From an uncultured Flavobacteriales bacterium (GTDB lineage Bacteria; Bacteroidota; Bacteroidia; Palsa-965), in assembly GCA_937974275.1 (NCBI GenBank), contig CALJIF010000094.1, positions 1-63,485 of the forward strand: a stretch of 63,485 nucleotides of DNA, written 5' to 3'. This document shows, piece by piece, positions 9,513 through 18,167 of this stretch. A program made the translations under genes and the position numbers. The notes under the pieces are model-generated. The model saw nothing but the letters and a program-made list of their open reading frames with translations. It made no database searches and was not told the DNA's origin. Within the stretch, counting starts at the first letter, position 1, and each line of letters starts with the position of its first letter.

Positions 9513-10739
9513 ATGTCTGGTGCTAATAAACGCGGGATTCTAATCGCGCTACTCGTTACTGTTTTTGTTGATCTTCTGGGTGTGGGAATTGTAATTCCTG
9601 TGTTGCCCATTTTATTCGCCGATCCTTCTTCCGGAATTTTTGAAAATGATGTGGCTATTCAAACACGTTATATCGTGTACGGATTCATGGCAGCCGCATT
9701 TCCGTTAGCACAATTTTTCGGCGCTCCGATTTTAGGTGCTTTATCCGATCGTTACGGACGAAAACCAATACTGGCGATTTCATTGCTGGGCACGATGATC
9801 GGTTATTTGCTGTTCGCTTATGGAGTTGTGACGGGAAATTTGTGGTTGATGTTTTTCAGTCGCGCCTTGGATGGCTTCACCGGAGGAAATATCTCCATTG
9901 CCTTTTCGTCCATCGCGGATATCAGTGATGAAAAAACGAAAACAAAAAATTTCGGATTAATCGGAATGGCGTTCGGAGTAGGTTTTGTTATCGGGCCGTA
10001 TCTGGGTGGAAAGCTCGCCGATCCTGCAATTGTTTCCTGGTTTAATTATGCAACGCCATTTTGGTTTGCGGGAATATTATCGGCGATTAATCTCGTAATG
10101 GTCTTCACCATCTATCGCGAAACCTTAGCCGAGAAGAAAGCCAGCAAAGTGAGTTTGCTTTCCGGATTTATGAATATCGGAAAAGCATTTCAGTCGAAAG
10201 GATTACGATCCATTTTTATCGTGTCGTTTTTATTCACGTTTGGTTTTTCGTTTTTCACACAGTTTTTTCAAATATTCCTGAACGAGAAGTTTGCATTCAC
10301 TGCTGCTGAAGTGGGCGATGTGTTTGCCTATATCGGATTGTGGATCGCATTCACGCAAGGTTTCTTAACGCGTGTATTTTCTTCACGATTGACTTCAGTT
10401 CAAATGATGCGCATCACGTTAATCGGTCTTGCCGTGATCTTCGTTTTGTTATTAATTCCCGAACAACGCTGGCAATTGTTTCTTGTGATGCCGTTCATCG
10501 CCATCTTTCAAGGTTTATTATCGCCCAATGCGTTGAACATTGTTTCTGCACAGGCGTCGCCGGAAGAGCAGGGTGAAGTCATGGGTATCAATCAAAGTGT
10601 GGCGTCTTTTGCACAGTGTATTCCTCCTGTCGTTGCGGGATATATTGTAACGATCGATTACAATCTTCCTATTGCGGTGGCGTCGGGATGTACAGCACTG
10701 GCAGGCGTTTTATTTCTAATATTTTTCAGAGGGAAATAA
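9513..10739 (+). CDS. MFS transporter, TetA-like drug efflux family
   Basis: A 408-residue inner-membrane protein with about twelve hydrophobic segments. The motif GALSDRYGRKP between segments 2 and 3 is MFS motif A, and the N-terminus (VDLLGVGIVIPVLPIL) resembles the TCR/Tet (DHA1) group of proton-coupled exporters. Later, FGVGFVIGPYLGG matches the antiporter motif C region. The substrate cannot be told from sequence, so drug or metabolite export is a family-level inference. The next gene starts one base after the stop, so they are probably co-transcribed. Confidence 0.88.
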   Translation: MSGANKRGILIALLVTVFVDLLGVGIVIPVLPILFADPSSGIFENDVAIQTRYIVYGFMAAAFPLAQFFGAPILGALSDRYGRKPILAISLLGTMIGYLLFAYGVVTGNLWLMFFSRALDGFTGGNISIAFSSIADISDEKTKTKNFGLIGMAFGVGFVIGPYLGGKLADPAIVSWFNYATPFWFAGILSAINLVMVFTIYRETLAEKKASKVSLLSGFMNIGKAFQSKGLRSIFIVSFLFTFGFSFFTQFFQIFLNEKFAFTAAEVGDVFAYIGLWIAFTQGFLTRVFSSRLTSVQMMRITLIGLAVIFVLLLIPEQRWQLFLVMPFIAIFQGLLSPNALNIVSAQASPEEQGEVMGINQSVASFAQCIPPVVAGYIVTIDYNLPIAVASGCTALAGVLFLIFFRGK

Positions 10740-10740
10740 A

Positions 10741-11397
10741 ATGTTAATTACCGACGCACATACGCATCGCAAGTACACCGATGGTTGCAGCGGTTTCGTT
10801 CGTAATGCATTTTTGCCGCGGACCGAAACGCTGGATCGCATTAACTATTTTGTGAGTGCGGGTTTGCATCCGTGGTACATCGATAACAACTGGGCCGGAG
10901 CGTATAGTCGTTTGTTGGACGTGGTGCAACATCCGCGTGTTGTAGCCATTGGCGAATGCGGACTCGACTACTTTCACGGACCCGATAAAGCGGTGCAATG
11001 GCACGTGTTTGAAGCACATCTTGCATTAGCGCAGCAATTGAAGTTGCCCGTAATTGTGCACCTGGTTCGGGCCATCCACGATTTGATTCCGTTTATTAAA
11101 AGTCGTCCGAATACCTTGGTGTTGCACGATTATCGCGGCACGGAAGAAGAAACTAAAAAGTTACTCGACTACGATGTGTATTTTTCCATGGGTCGATCGT
11201 ATGTGAAAAACATCAACCGCAGCGCACGCTTTATTCCTACAAATCGTTTGTTGACAGAATCCGATACCGGAAAAATTTCCGTTAAGGATGTTTTAATAAA
11301 GCTGAATACAGAATTGCCGGAGCAAGGTGGAATCGCGCAACTCAATGAACAGATCACAAAAAACTTTTTCAACGTATATCCAAAAATGAAATCATGA
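10741..11397 (+). CDS. TatD-family metal-dependent hydrolase
   Basis: A 218-residue TIM-barrel hydrolase. Metal-site motifs of the family are in order: DAHTH (H7, H9), GECGLDY (E72), VIVHLVRA (H107), LHDYRG (H129) and LLTESD (D175). It is somewhat shorter than the usual ~255 residues. TatD proteins are divalent-metal-dependent deoxyribonucleases or phosphoesterases; the exact substrate here is not known. It follows the MFS gene by one base and overlaps tcdA by 4 bases, so the three form a transcription unit. Confidence 0.88.
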   Translation: MLITDAHTHRKYTDGCSGFVRNAFLPRTETLDRINYFVSAGLHPWYIDNNWAGAYSRLLDVVQHPRVVAIGECGLDYFHGPDKAVQWHVFEAHLALAQQLKLPVIVHLVRAIHDLIPFIKSRPNTLVLHDYRGTEEETKKLLDYDVYFSMGRSYVKNINRSARFIPTNRLLTESDTGKISVKDVLIKLNTELPEQGGIAQLNEQITKNFFNVYPKMKS

Positions 11398-12128
11398 GCG
11401 AACAAGAAATTCCCTATTGGATGAGCAGAACGCAACTGCTGCTGGGTGATGAACCGGTGAAACGTTTGATGAATGCAAATGTACTCGTTGTTGGATTAGG
11501 TGGAGTAGGAGGCATTTGCGCAGAGATGATTGCCCGTGCAGGTGTTGGACGCATGACGATTGTTGATGGAGATGTTGTCGATCCGAGTAATCGTAACCGT
11601 CAGATTCCTGCGTTGTCATCAACACACCACAAAGGGAAAGCCGAAGTTATGGCGGAACGTATTCGTGATATCAATCCGGAAATTGATTTGAAAGTGATTA
11701 ATGCTTTTGTGAAAGATGAATTCACTGAACAAATTTTGGATGAAGGGAAATTCGATTATGTAGTGGATTGTATCGATACGTTATCACCTAAAGTATTTCT
11801 GATTGCTGCATGCTGGAAAAGAAAAATTCCTGTGGTGAGTTCCATGGGAGCAGGAGGCAAGGTAGATCCGACGAAAGTAACGGTGTGCGATATTTCGGAA
11901 ACCTACTATTGCAATCTCGCAAAATATGTACGTAAGCGATTAAATCGTTTCGGAATAAAACAAGGAATCACGGTGGTGTTCAGTGATGAAGCTATCGAGC
12001 AAGATCGTATTGTGGTCACCGAAAAAGCATTTCCGAAAAAATCAATTATCGGCACCATGTCGTACATGCCTGCGATATTCGGTTGTACGTGTGCAAGTGT
12101 GGTGATCAGGGATTTGATGAAGGGATAA
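11394..12128 (+). CDS. tcdA: tRNA threonylcarbamoyladenosine dehydratase TcdA
   Basis: A 244-residue ThiF/E1-like ATP-dependent enzyme (also called CsdL/YgdL) that cyclises t6A37 in ANN-decoding tRNAs. The nucleotide-binding GLGGVGG motif is at residues 34-40, followed by VDGDVVDPSNRNRQ, which is typical of the CsdL subfamily, and VDCIDTLSPK. The gene begins inside the tatD stop (4-base overlap). tsaB, which acts earlier in the same t6A pathway, is also in this window but about 19 kb away and not linked in an operon. Confidence 0.92.
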   Translation: MSEQEIPYWMSRTQLLLGDEPVKRLMNANVLVVGLGGVGGICAEMIARAGVGRMTIVDGDVVDPSNRNRQIPALSSTHHKGKAEVMAERIRDINPEIDLKVINAFVKDEFTEQILDEGKFDYVVDCIDTLSPKVFLIAACWKRKIPVVSSMGAGGKVDPTKVTVCDISETYYCNLAKYVRKRLNRFGIKQGITVVFSDEAIEQDRIVVTEKAFPKKSIIGTMSYMPAIFGCTCASVVIRDLMKG

Positions 12129-12217
12129 GCCCTTACTTATCGAGTTTTCTTCTTAGATTTTTTCGGAGGATTGTGGTGGATGCACCATTATTACCGCTTT
12201 TCAATTCTGCACGTCAA

Positions 12218-12336
12218 TGTCACAGAATTAGGGTAATTTTTATTCATTTTTGTCACAGAATTAGGGTAATTTATTCTGAGTTTGTCATGGAATTAGGGTA
12301 AAAAATCATTGAATTTGTCATAAAATTAGGGTAATT
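12218..12336. repeat. Array of four direct repeats with ~33-base period
   Basis: The core TGTCAnnnAATTAGGGTAA begins at 12218, 12251, 12283 and 12316, giving periods of 33, 32 and 33 bases. The first two cores are identical (TGTCACAGAATTAGGGTAA); the third and fourth differ at two or three bases. The 12-14-base stretches between cores are AT-rich and diverged. A core this well preserved within diverged linkers suggests protein-binding sites or a relic mobile-element end rather than simple slippage. Confidence 0.85.
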
Positions 12337-12426
12337 GTTGTATTCAGATACGTAAATGCCTGAAAAACAGAGTAGTGTGGTATCCCCAATAAATTGTCAT
12401 CCCTGATGCCCATTTTTAGCAAAAAT

Positions 12427-12454
12427 AAAAGGTCACCCGAATGAGTGACCTTTT
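12427..12454. terminator. Bidirectional intrinsic terminator
   Basis: AAAAGGTCAC and GTGACCTTTT form a perfect 10-bp stem around an 8-base loop, with A and T tracts on the two sides. It lies just after the stop of sucB on the minus strand and could also stop readthrough from the tcdA side. The same stem sequence recurs at 51931-51955. Confidence 0.85.
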
Positions 12455-12473
12455 ACTTAAATCATAATCGCGC

Positions 12474-13715
12474 TTACAATCCCATCACCACTTCTTCCGG
12501 ACTCTTACCTCCGAACAGCAGTTTCACAGGATTTTCAACCATCTCTTTTACTTTCACTAAGAAGCTCACCGATTCACGACCGTCGATGATACGGTGATCG
12601 TAACTCAATGCGATGTACATCATCGGACGAATCTCAACTTTTCCGTTTACCGCAACAGGACGATCAACCACATTGTGCATTCCTAAAATTGCACTTTGCG
12701 GAGGATTGATAATCGGTGTACTCATTAACGAACCGAAAACACCACCGTTAGTAATGGTGAACGTTCCGCCGGTCATGTCTTCTACCGTAATCTTATTATC
12801 GCGTGCACGAGTCGCTAAACGCTTGATATCTGCTTCAATTTCCGCAAGACTCATCGTCTCCGCGTTACGAATTACAGGAACTACCAAACCTTTCGGTGCG
12901 CTCACCGCAATACCTACGTCGCAATAATCGTGGTACACAATTTCTTCTCCGTCAATCTGCGCATTCACCGCAGGGAACAAATGCAATGCTTCTGTAACTG
13001 CTTTTGTGAAAAACGACATGAAGCCGATATTAACGCCGTATTTCTCTTTAAATGCGTCTTTATATTTTGCGCGCATCGCCATAATTGCGCTCATGTCCAC
13101 TTCGTTAAACGTAGTGAGCATCGCGGTTTCCTGCTTCACCGACACCAAACGCTGCGATAATTTCTTACGCAACGCAGACATCTTCTCACGACGATGATCA
13201 CGTGTGCCACCCCAACTGCTCATGGTATTGGAATCAAATCCGTTAGCCAACACCGTCAATACATCACCTTTTGTAATGCGCCCGCCCGGACCACTGCCAT
13301 TCACTTTGTTAGCCGGAACCTTGTTGTCGTCCATCAACTTCTTCGCAGCAGGAGACGGATGACCGGAAGCATATCCGCTGCCTGAAGTAGCTTTCACTTC
13401 TTCTTTTGCAGCAGCTTTAACAGGCTCAGCTTTCGCTTCAGCTTTTACATCCGTTTTAGGTTTTGCTGTAGGTTGAACAGAAGTGTCAATCGTGCAAACG
13501 ACATCACCAACTTTAACGGTAGTGCCTTCCGCAACTTTGAGAGTAATTGCACCGGCTTCTTCTGCGTTAATGGTCAGCGTTGCCTTGTCCGATTCTACTT
13601 CGCAAAGTTCTTCGTCTTTCTCAACAACATCTCCGTTTGCTTTTAACCAACGGCTGATGGTTACTTCGGTGATTGACTCACCCGGACTTGGAACTTTTAA
13701 TTCGATAATGGCCAT
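12474..13715 (-). CDS. sucB: Dihydrolipoyllysine succinyltransferase, E2 of 2-oxoglutarate dehydrogenase
   Basis: A 413-residue E2 enzyme of the TCA-cycle 2-oxoglutarate dehydrogenase complex, transferring succinyl groups from lipoate to CoA. The N-terminal lipoyl domain (1-78) carries lipoyl-lysine K44 in the motif ESDKAT. A proline/alanine-rich linker follows, then a peripheral subunit-binding domain (about 120-165; SPAAKKLMDDN) and the catalytic domain with the active-site motif DHRIIDG near residue 385. Length is close to E. coli SucB (405). The gene follows sucA by 26 bases and ends at a strong terminator. The E3 dihydrolipoamide dehydrogenase is not encoded here. Confidence 0.95.
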   Translation of the reverse strand: MAIIELKVPSPGESITEVTISRWLKANGDVVEKDEELCEVESDKATLTINAEEAGAITLKVAEGTTVKVGDVVCTIDTSVQPTAKPKTDVKAEAKAEPVKAAAKEEVKATSGSGYASGHPSPAAKKLMDDNKVPANKVNGSGPGGRITKGDVLTVLANGFDSNTMSSWGGTRDHRREKMSALRKKLSQRLVSVKQETAMLTTFNEVDMSAIMAMRAKYKDAFKEKYGVNIGFMSFFTKAVTEALHLFPAVNAQIDGEEIVYHDYCDVGIAVSAPKGLVVPVIRNAETMSLAEIEADIKRLATRARDNKITVEDMTGGTFTITNGGVFGSLMSTPIINPPQSAILGMHNVVDRPVAVNGKVEIRPMMYIALSYDHRIIDGRESVSFLVKVKEMVENPVKLLFGGKSPEEVVMGL

Positions 13716-13741
13716 AAGTTGATGTATTATAGTGGTGGCTG

Positions 13742-16483
13742 TTACTTAACTTTTTCAGGTGTTGATGTTGCAACAGGAATAAAGATCTTATCCAAAATCG
13801 CCTGCTGTTGTTTCGCGTGAACTTTAGAGAATCCGGTAGCAGGACTTGCGGCTTCATCACGGCCAACATAATCGAGTTGAATTCCTTTAAAGCGGCGAAC
13901 AACAAAAGACCATGCTCCCATATTTTCCGGTTCTTCCTGTGCCCAGATAAATTGTTTCGCGCCGGAATACTTCTTCAACAACTCGTTCAATTGTTGTTGT
14001 GGGAACGGATATAGTTGTTCAATACGCACTACTGCAGTATCGGACTGTCCGGTTTTTTCGCGCTGTTCGATCAGATCGTAATAAATTTTTCCTGTGCAGA
14101 ACACGATACGTTTTACAGATGCTGCTTTCACTGTTGTGTCGTCCAACACTTCACGGAATCCGCCTGACGTAAAGTCTTTCACCGAACTTACACAAGAAGG
14201 ATAGCGCAATAATTTCTTCGGTGTGAAGCAAATCAACGGCTTACGGAAATCGCGTTTCAACTGACGACGCAATGCGTGAAACTGTTGTGCCGGTGTTGTT
14301 GCGTTGATGATCTGCAAGTTGTTGTCGGCACACATTTGCAGGAATCGTTCCATACGAGCAGAAGAGTGCTCCGGACCTTGACCTTCATAACCGTGCGGCA
14401 ACAACATCACCAAACCATTCATACGACGCCATTTGTATTCGGCGCTGCTCAGGAATTGATCGATGATAATTTGTGCTCCGTTGAAGAAGTCACCGAACTG
14501 CGCTTCCCAGATGGTTAATGCATTCGGAGTAGCCATCGCATAGCCGTATTCGAAACCGAGAACACCGTATTCCGATAAATGCGAATTGTAAATATCAATT
14601 TTGCCTTTATTTCCACCGATGTTGTTAAGCGGTGTGTATTCTTCTTCCGAATCTTCCACCTTCACAACAGCATGACGGTGCGAGAATGTTCCGCGTTCTA
14701 CATCTTGTCCGCTGAAACGAACATTGTGTCCTTCTGCCATCAATGACGCGTACGCCATCAATTCGCCCATTGCCCAATCGTACTGATCTTTTTCAATCAT
14801 CGCCTGACGATCTTTAAAGATGTTCTCAATCTTGTTGAAGAACTTTTTGTCAGTTGGTAATTGCGCAATCGTTTTCGCCAGTTCAATAAATTTTTTCTTA
14901 TCGATTCCGGTGTCCGGCGACTTCTCGAAATCCGCTGCAGTAGCCATACGCAAACCTTGCCATGAACCTGCAAGGAAGGATGTGACTTTTGCGCGTTCGG
15001 TTTGCTTGGCAAGATTCAATTTCTCTTGCAGCATATCCTTAAACTCACGCTCCATTTGTTTCGCCAACTCTGCTTCAATTTCTCCTTGAGCAGTAAGCTT
15101 GTTCACGTACAATTCACGCGGGTTCGGATGTTTCGCGATTACCTTATACAACAACGGTTGTGTGAAGCGAGGTTCATCACCTTCGTTATGTCCGTATTTG
15201 CGATATCCTAACAAATCAATAAATACATCGCGACCAAAAGTCTGACGGAATTCGATTGCCAGTTTGCACACAAATGCAACTGCTTCCACATCATCCGCAT
15301 TCACATGGAATACCGGACTTAATACCACTTTCGCAATGTCTGTGCAGTATGTAGAAGAACGCGCGTCCAGATAGTTCGTTGTAAATCCAACTTGGTTGTT
15401 GGTTACGATGTGAACTGTTCCGCCGGTTTTGTAGGCATCCAACGTCATCATCTGCAATACTTCATACACAATGCCCTGACCTGCAATGGCCGCATCACCG
15501 TGAATCAGTATCGGACAAACTTTAGATAAATCGCCTTTGTGAATGTTGTCTGCTTTACTGCGCGCAATGCCTTCTACTACAGGATTTACCGCTTCCAAAT
15601 GCGATGGGTTCGGAGTTAAGCTGATATGCACCGGATGACCGTGATTGGAAAGCTGATCGCTGCTGTATCCCATGTGATATTTCACGTCACCATCGTACGC
15701 TGCATCAGCGGTCATCGCCCCTTCAAACTCGGTGAAAATATCTTCGTATGTTTTATTCAAAATATTCGCCAGCACGTTCAGGCGGCCGCGATGCGCCATG
15801 CCCATCACGTAATCACGAATGCCCAAATCCGCTCCATGTTCCATTAACACATCCAAAGCAGGAATCAATGTTTCCAATCCTTCTAAGGAGAAACGTTTCT
15901 GTCCCACGAATTTGGTGTGCAGGAAGTTTTCGAATACTACTGCCTGATTTAATTTGTTCAGAATGGTTTTCTTTTCGTCCAAAGTAAATGCCGGCGTGTT
16001 CTTGCTTTTCTCCATGCGTTCCTGCAACCACTTCAACATTTCAGGGTTGCGGATGTACATGTATTCTGCACCAATAGAGCGGCAATACGTTTGCTGCAAG
16101 AATGCAATGATGTCTTTCAGTTTTGCAGGTCCGATACCAATTTGCGATCCTGCCTGAAATACGGTTTCAAGATCTGCTGCAGCTAACCCGAAGTTCTCAA
16201 TATCTAATGTCGGGCTGTATTTGCGGCGTTCGCGAACAGGATTCGTTTGTGTGAAAAAATGTCCGCGGGATCGGTATCCGTTGATCAAGTTCAACACGTT
16301 AAATTCCTTCTTTACTTGAGAAGGGATTTCTCCGGAATCTTCGAAATTTTTACGCGCGAATTCGAATCCTTCAAAAAACTGTCGCCAGCTTTCATCCACA
16401 GAATTTTTATCGCTCAAAAATTGCTGGAAAAGCTGCTCGATGGCAGCAACATCCGCATTACCCAGGTAAGAAAATTTGTCCAT
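13742..16483 (-). CDS. sucA: 2-oxoglutarate dehydrogenase E1 component
   Basis: A 913-residue thiamine-diphosphate enzyme that decarboxylates 2-oxoglutarate and loads succinyl onto E2. The N-terminus (MDKFSYLGNADVAAIEQLFQ) matches the E1 helix that contacts the rest of the complex. Family motifs include GMAHRGRLNVLANI, HGDAAIAGQGIVYE, NNQVGFTT, SHRHAVVK and LPHGYEGQGPEHSS. Length is close to E. coli SucA (933). It precedes sucB directly, and a good -7 box lies just upstream, so it may be transcribed both from its own promoter and by readthrough from the two small genes ahead. Confidence 0.96.
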   Translation of the reverse strand: MDKFSYLGNADVAAIEQLFQQFLSDKNSVDESWRQFFEGFEFARKNFEDSGEIPSQVKKEFNVLNLINGYRSRGHFFTQTNPVRERRKYSPTLDIENFGLAAADLETVFQAGSQIGIGPAKLKDIIAFLQQTYCRSIGAEYMYIRNPEMLKWLQERMEKSKNTPAFTLDEKKTILNKLNQAVVFENFLHTKFVGQKRFSLEGLETLIPALDVLMEHGADLGIRDYVMGMAHRGRLNVLANILNKTYEDIFTEFEGAMTADAAYDGDVKYHMGYSSDQLSNHGHPVHISLTPNPSHLEAVNPVVEGIARSKADNIHKGDLSKVCPILIHGDAAIAGQGIVYEVLQMMTLDAYKTGGTVHIVTNNQVGFTTNYLDARSSTYCTDIAKVVLSPVFHVNADDVEAVAFVCKLAIEFRQTFGRDVFIDLLGYRKYGHNEGDEPRFTQPLLYKVIAKHPNPRELYVNKLTAQGEIEAELAKQMEREFKDMLQEKLNLAKQTERAKVTSFLAGSWQGLRMATAADFEKSPDTGIDKKKFIELAKTIAQLPTDKKFFNKIENIFKDRQAMIEKDQYDWAMGELMAYASLMAEGHNVRFSGQDVERGTFSHRHAVVKVEDSEEEYTPLNNIGGNKGKIDIYNSHLSEYGVLGFEYGYAMATPNALTIWEAQFGDFFNGAQIIIDQFLSSAEYKWRRMNGLVMLLPHGYEGQGPEHSSARMERFLQMCADNNLQIINATTPAQQFHALRRQLKRDFRKPLICFTPKKLLRYPSCVSSVKDFTSGGFREVLDDTTVKAASVKRIVFCTGKIYYDLIEQREKTGQSDTAVVRIEQLYPFPQQQLNELLKKYSGAKQFIWAQEEPENMGAWSFVVRRFKGIQLDYVGRDEAASPATGFSKVHAKQQQAILDKIFIPVATSTPEKVK

Positions 16484-16508
16484 GCAAACGTGGCTTCAAA
16501 TAAGTCGT

Positions 16509-16516
16509 CAAAGTTA
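16509..16516 (-). promoter_or_regulatory. Candidate -7 box TAACTTTG for sucA
   Basis: On the minus strand TAACTTTG matches TAnnTTTG exactly. It lies in the 44-base gap between the orphan gene and sucA, 25 bases before the sucA ATG. No clear -33 element was found. Confidence 0.45.
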
Positions 16517-16527
16517 AGGGTTTCCTG

Positions 16528-16899
16528 CTATTCTAAATCCGTTTTGGAGCCGAAGTTGGCACGGAAATATGCCTTTTGTAAAGCCCTGATGATCAGCATT
16601 TCACTGATCAATTCATCACCGTTTCTATCGGTTTGTTCCTGCAGTGTCCGATGAACCCGATTTTCGGGCAGATCAACACGGTATAAAAGTCTGTAAAATT
16701 GTTCGCTGCCTGTTTTCGCGTGTTTACTCAACCACGTCGCCAAACGATCTCGCGTATCTTCAAGTGTCACGATGCGCTCCAGGTCCGAATCCCACTCTAA
16801 TCCTGAAGTTCGGAAATCGTTGCACAAAATTTTTAACGCTTGTGGCAACAGCTGAAGCACAAGATCAGAAGACTCGAATGTGGTTGGATGCGGCATCAT
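16528..16899 (-). CDS. Conserved-looking small hypothetical protein upstream of sucA
   Basis: A 123-residue soluble protein, rich in charged residues and probably mostly helical (LLPQALKILCNDFRTSGLEWD, TLEDTRDRLATWLSKHA). There is no signal peptide or membrane segment, and I know no family for it. The ATG at 16899 overlaps the preceding ferredoxin gene's TGA in an ATGA arrangement, which supports this start over the next ATG and means translation is coupled. Its place between a [2Fe-2S] protein and sucA suggests a housekeeping or redox role, but this is inference. Confidence 0.75.
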   Translation of the reverse strand: MMPHPTTFESSDLVLQLLPQALKILCNDFRTSGLEWDSDLERIVTLEDTRDRLATWLSKHAKTGSEQFYRLLYRVDLPENRVHRTLQEQTDRNGDELISEMLIIRALQKAYFRANFGSKTDLE

Positions 16900-17222
16900 T
16901 TTTGACGTCTGTAACGTAACCGTTCAACCGGACGCTTATGCACCAAATGTTCTTCAATAATTTCAGCAACATCAGCACGTTCAACACCTACATAGAAAAC
17001 GCCTTCGGGATAAATCACCAACGTTGGTCCGAAGTCACATATGTCCAGACAACCGGCCTTTTGTACACGAATAGGAACGGGCAGATTTTTTTCTTTCAGT
17101 TGTTTTCGAAATTCATCTACCAATTCCAGTCCATGCGCTTCGCCGCAGCTTTTGCGGGCTGCACCGGGTGCGCGTTGATTGGTGCAAATGAAAATATGAT
17201 GGGTGTAAACCGAATCTTCCAT
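16896..17222 (-). CDS. (2Fe-2S) ferredoxin domain protein, thioredoxin-like fold
   Basis: A 108-residue protein starting at the ATG at 17222 (MEDSVYTHHIFICTNQ). The longer frame to 17306 would run into the divergent epimerase gene and lacks family resemblance. C13 and C26 (CTNQRAPGAARKSC) plus the later pair in AGCLDICDFGP give the C-x12-C...C-x3-C spacing of the thioredoxin-like [2Fe-2S] ferredoxins related to NuoE and the Clostridium pasteurianum type. It probably carries electrons or senses redox state in the cytoplasm; its partner is unknown. It is the first gene of the unit leading to sucA and sucB. Confidence 0.88.
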   Translation of the reverse strand: MEDSVYTHHIFICTNQRAPGAARKSCGEAHGLELVDEFRKQLKEKNLPVPIRVQKAGCLDICDFGPTLVIYPEGVFYVGVERADVAEIIEEHLVHKRPVERLRYRRQK

Positions 17223-17264
17223 AGTTTGTTGTATTAATTTGTTCACCAATTTACGCGCTATTTT

Positions 17265-18167
17265 ATGAATATACTTATCACAGGAGGTTCCGGATTGTTG
17301 GGACAACGCTTAACGCAACAATTGCAGGCTGCAGGACATGAAGTTGTTTGGTTGGGACGATCGGGTCGTAACAAAAAAGTGAAAACTGCCGTGTGGAATC
17401 CTGCGAAAGGAATCATTGATCAGGATGCTGTGAATGCTGCAGATGCTATCATTCATTTAGCAGGAGCAAATGTTGCTGCCGAAAAATGGACTGCACGTTA
17501 CAAACGCGTAATTATTGATAGCAGAGAGCAATCGGGACAACTGTTGGTGAGCGCAATTAAAAAGCGTTCACGACCCTTGTCGGTTTTTGTTTCAGCATCT
17601 GCAACAGGCTGGTACGGCTTAGTTACGGACGATCGCATGCACAAAGAAGACGAACCGCCCGCTAAAGATTTTTTCGGAGAAACCTGTCAGCGTTGGGAAG
17701 CAGCAACACAGGAGTTGGATGGTATAACACGACGTGTGGTGTTTCGTATTGGCGTTGTGATCAGTAAAGACGGTGGCGCATTTCCGAAATTAGCTGCTCC
17801 GGTTCGTATCGGAATGGGAAGCGCGTTGGGATCAGGAGATCAGTGGATACCGTGGATACATATTGATGATGTGGTGGGTATGATGAAATTGGCATTGGAC
17901 AATGATCAGCTTCGCGGTATTTACAACGCTGCTGCACCGAATCAAATTACACAACACGATTTTACTGTTGCAGTAGCGCAGCAATATCGTAGACCACTTT
18001 GGTTACCTAAAGTGCCCGCGTTTGTATTAAAAATGATGTTAGGAGAAATGTCCGGAATTGTGCTGGAAGGATGTCGTGTGGATATTCATCGCATTCGCAG
18101 TGCTGGCTATCGTTATAAGTACGAAACCATTCAGCAGGCTATAGCAGCAGAAGCGGCTATCGAATAA
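17265..18167 (+). CDS. TIGR01777-family SDR epimerase-like protein
   Basis: A 300-residue Rossmann-fold protein with the NAD(P)-binding motif GGSGLLG at residues 7-13, then HLAGANVAAEKW, SASATGWYG and a C-terminal DUF1731-like part. These are typical of the YfcH/SulA group of extended short-chain dehydrogenases, whose substrate is generally unassigned. It is divergent from the ferredoxin gene (42 bases apart), and its last 11 bases overlap the stop end of the convergent adhesin gene. It may be transcribed alone. Confidence 0.88.
   Translation: MNILITGGSGLLGQRLTQQLQAAGHEVVWLGRSGRNKKVKTAVWNPAKGIIDQDAVNAADAIIHLAGANVAAEKWTARYKRVIIDSREQSGQLLVSAIKKRSRPLSVFVSASATGWYGLVTDDRMHKEDEPPAKDFFGETCQRWEAATQELDGITRRVVFRIGVVISKDGGAFPKLAAPVRIGMGSALGSGDQWIPWIHIDDVVGMMKLALDNDQLRGIYNAAAPNQITQHDFTVAVAQQYRRPLWLPKVPAFVLKMMLGEMSGIVLEGCRVDIHRIRSAGYRYKYETIQQAIAAEAAIE

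Larger units (their letters stand above)
12129..12473. other. 345-base intergenic region with repeats and terminator
   Basis: This is the only gap above 300 bases. It holds four copies of an 18-21-base core spaced by 32-33 bases (12218-12336) and a strong bidirectional hairpin (12427-12454). The ORF crossing the repeats in one frame only reads through them (CHRIRVI-type repeats) and overlaps tcdA, so I do not call a gene. Nothing recognisable is seen in 12337-12426. Confidence 0.75.

Noticed and set aside
9513..10739. Acquired tetracycline-resistance gene
   Set aside because: The protein has the TetA-like MFS fold, but composition matches its neighbours, no mobile element or TetR gene is adjacent, and the family covers many non-tetracycline exporters.
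12083..12301. 72-residue ORF across the 33-base repeats
   Set aside because: It overlaps tcdA out of frame and simply translates the DNA repeats (CHRIRVI twice); no start signal or family resemblance.
12218..12336. CRISPR array
   Set aside because: The conserved core is only 18-21 bases, the intervening stretches are about 12-14 bases and AT-rich, and no cas gene is present.
13742..16483. Antisense ORFs over sucA, the adhesins and bamA
   Set aside because: All are shadows of well-supported genes, lacking promoters, family motifs and sensible composition.
17223..17306. Longer start of the [2Fe-2S] protein
   Set aside because: It would overlap the divergent epimerase gene, and the family domain begins at the ATG at 17222.
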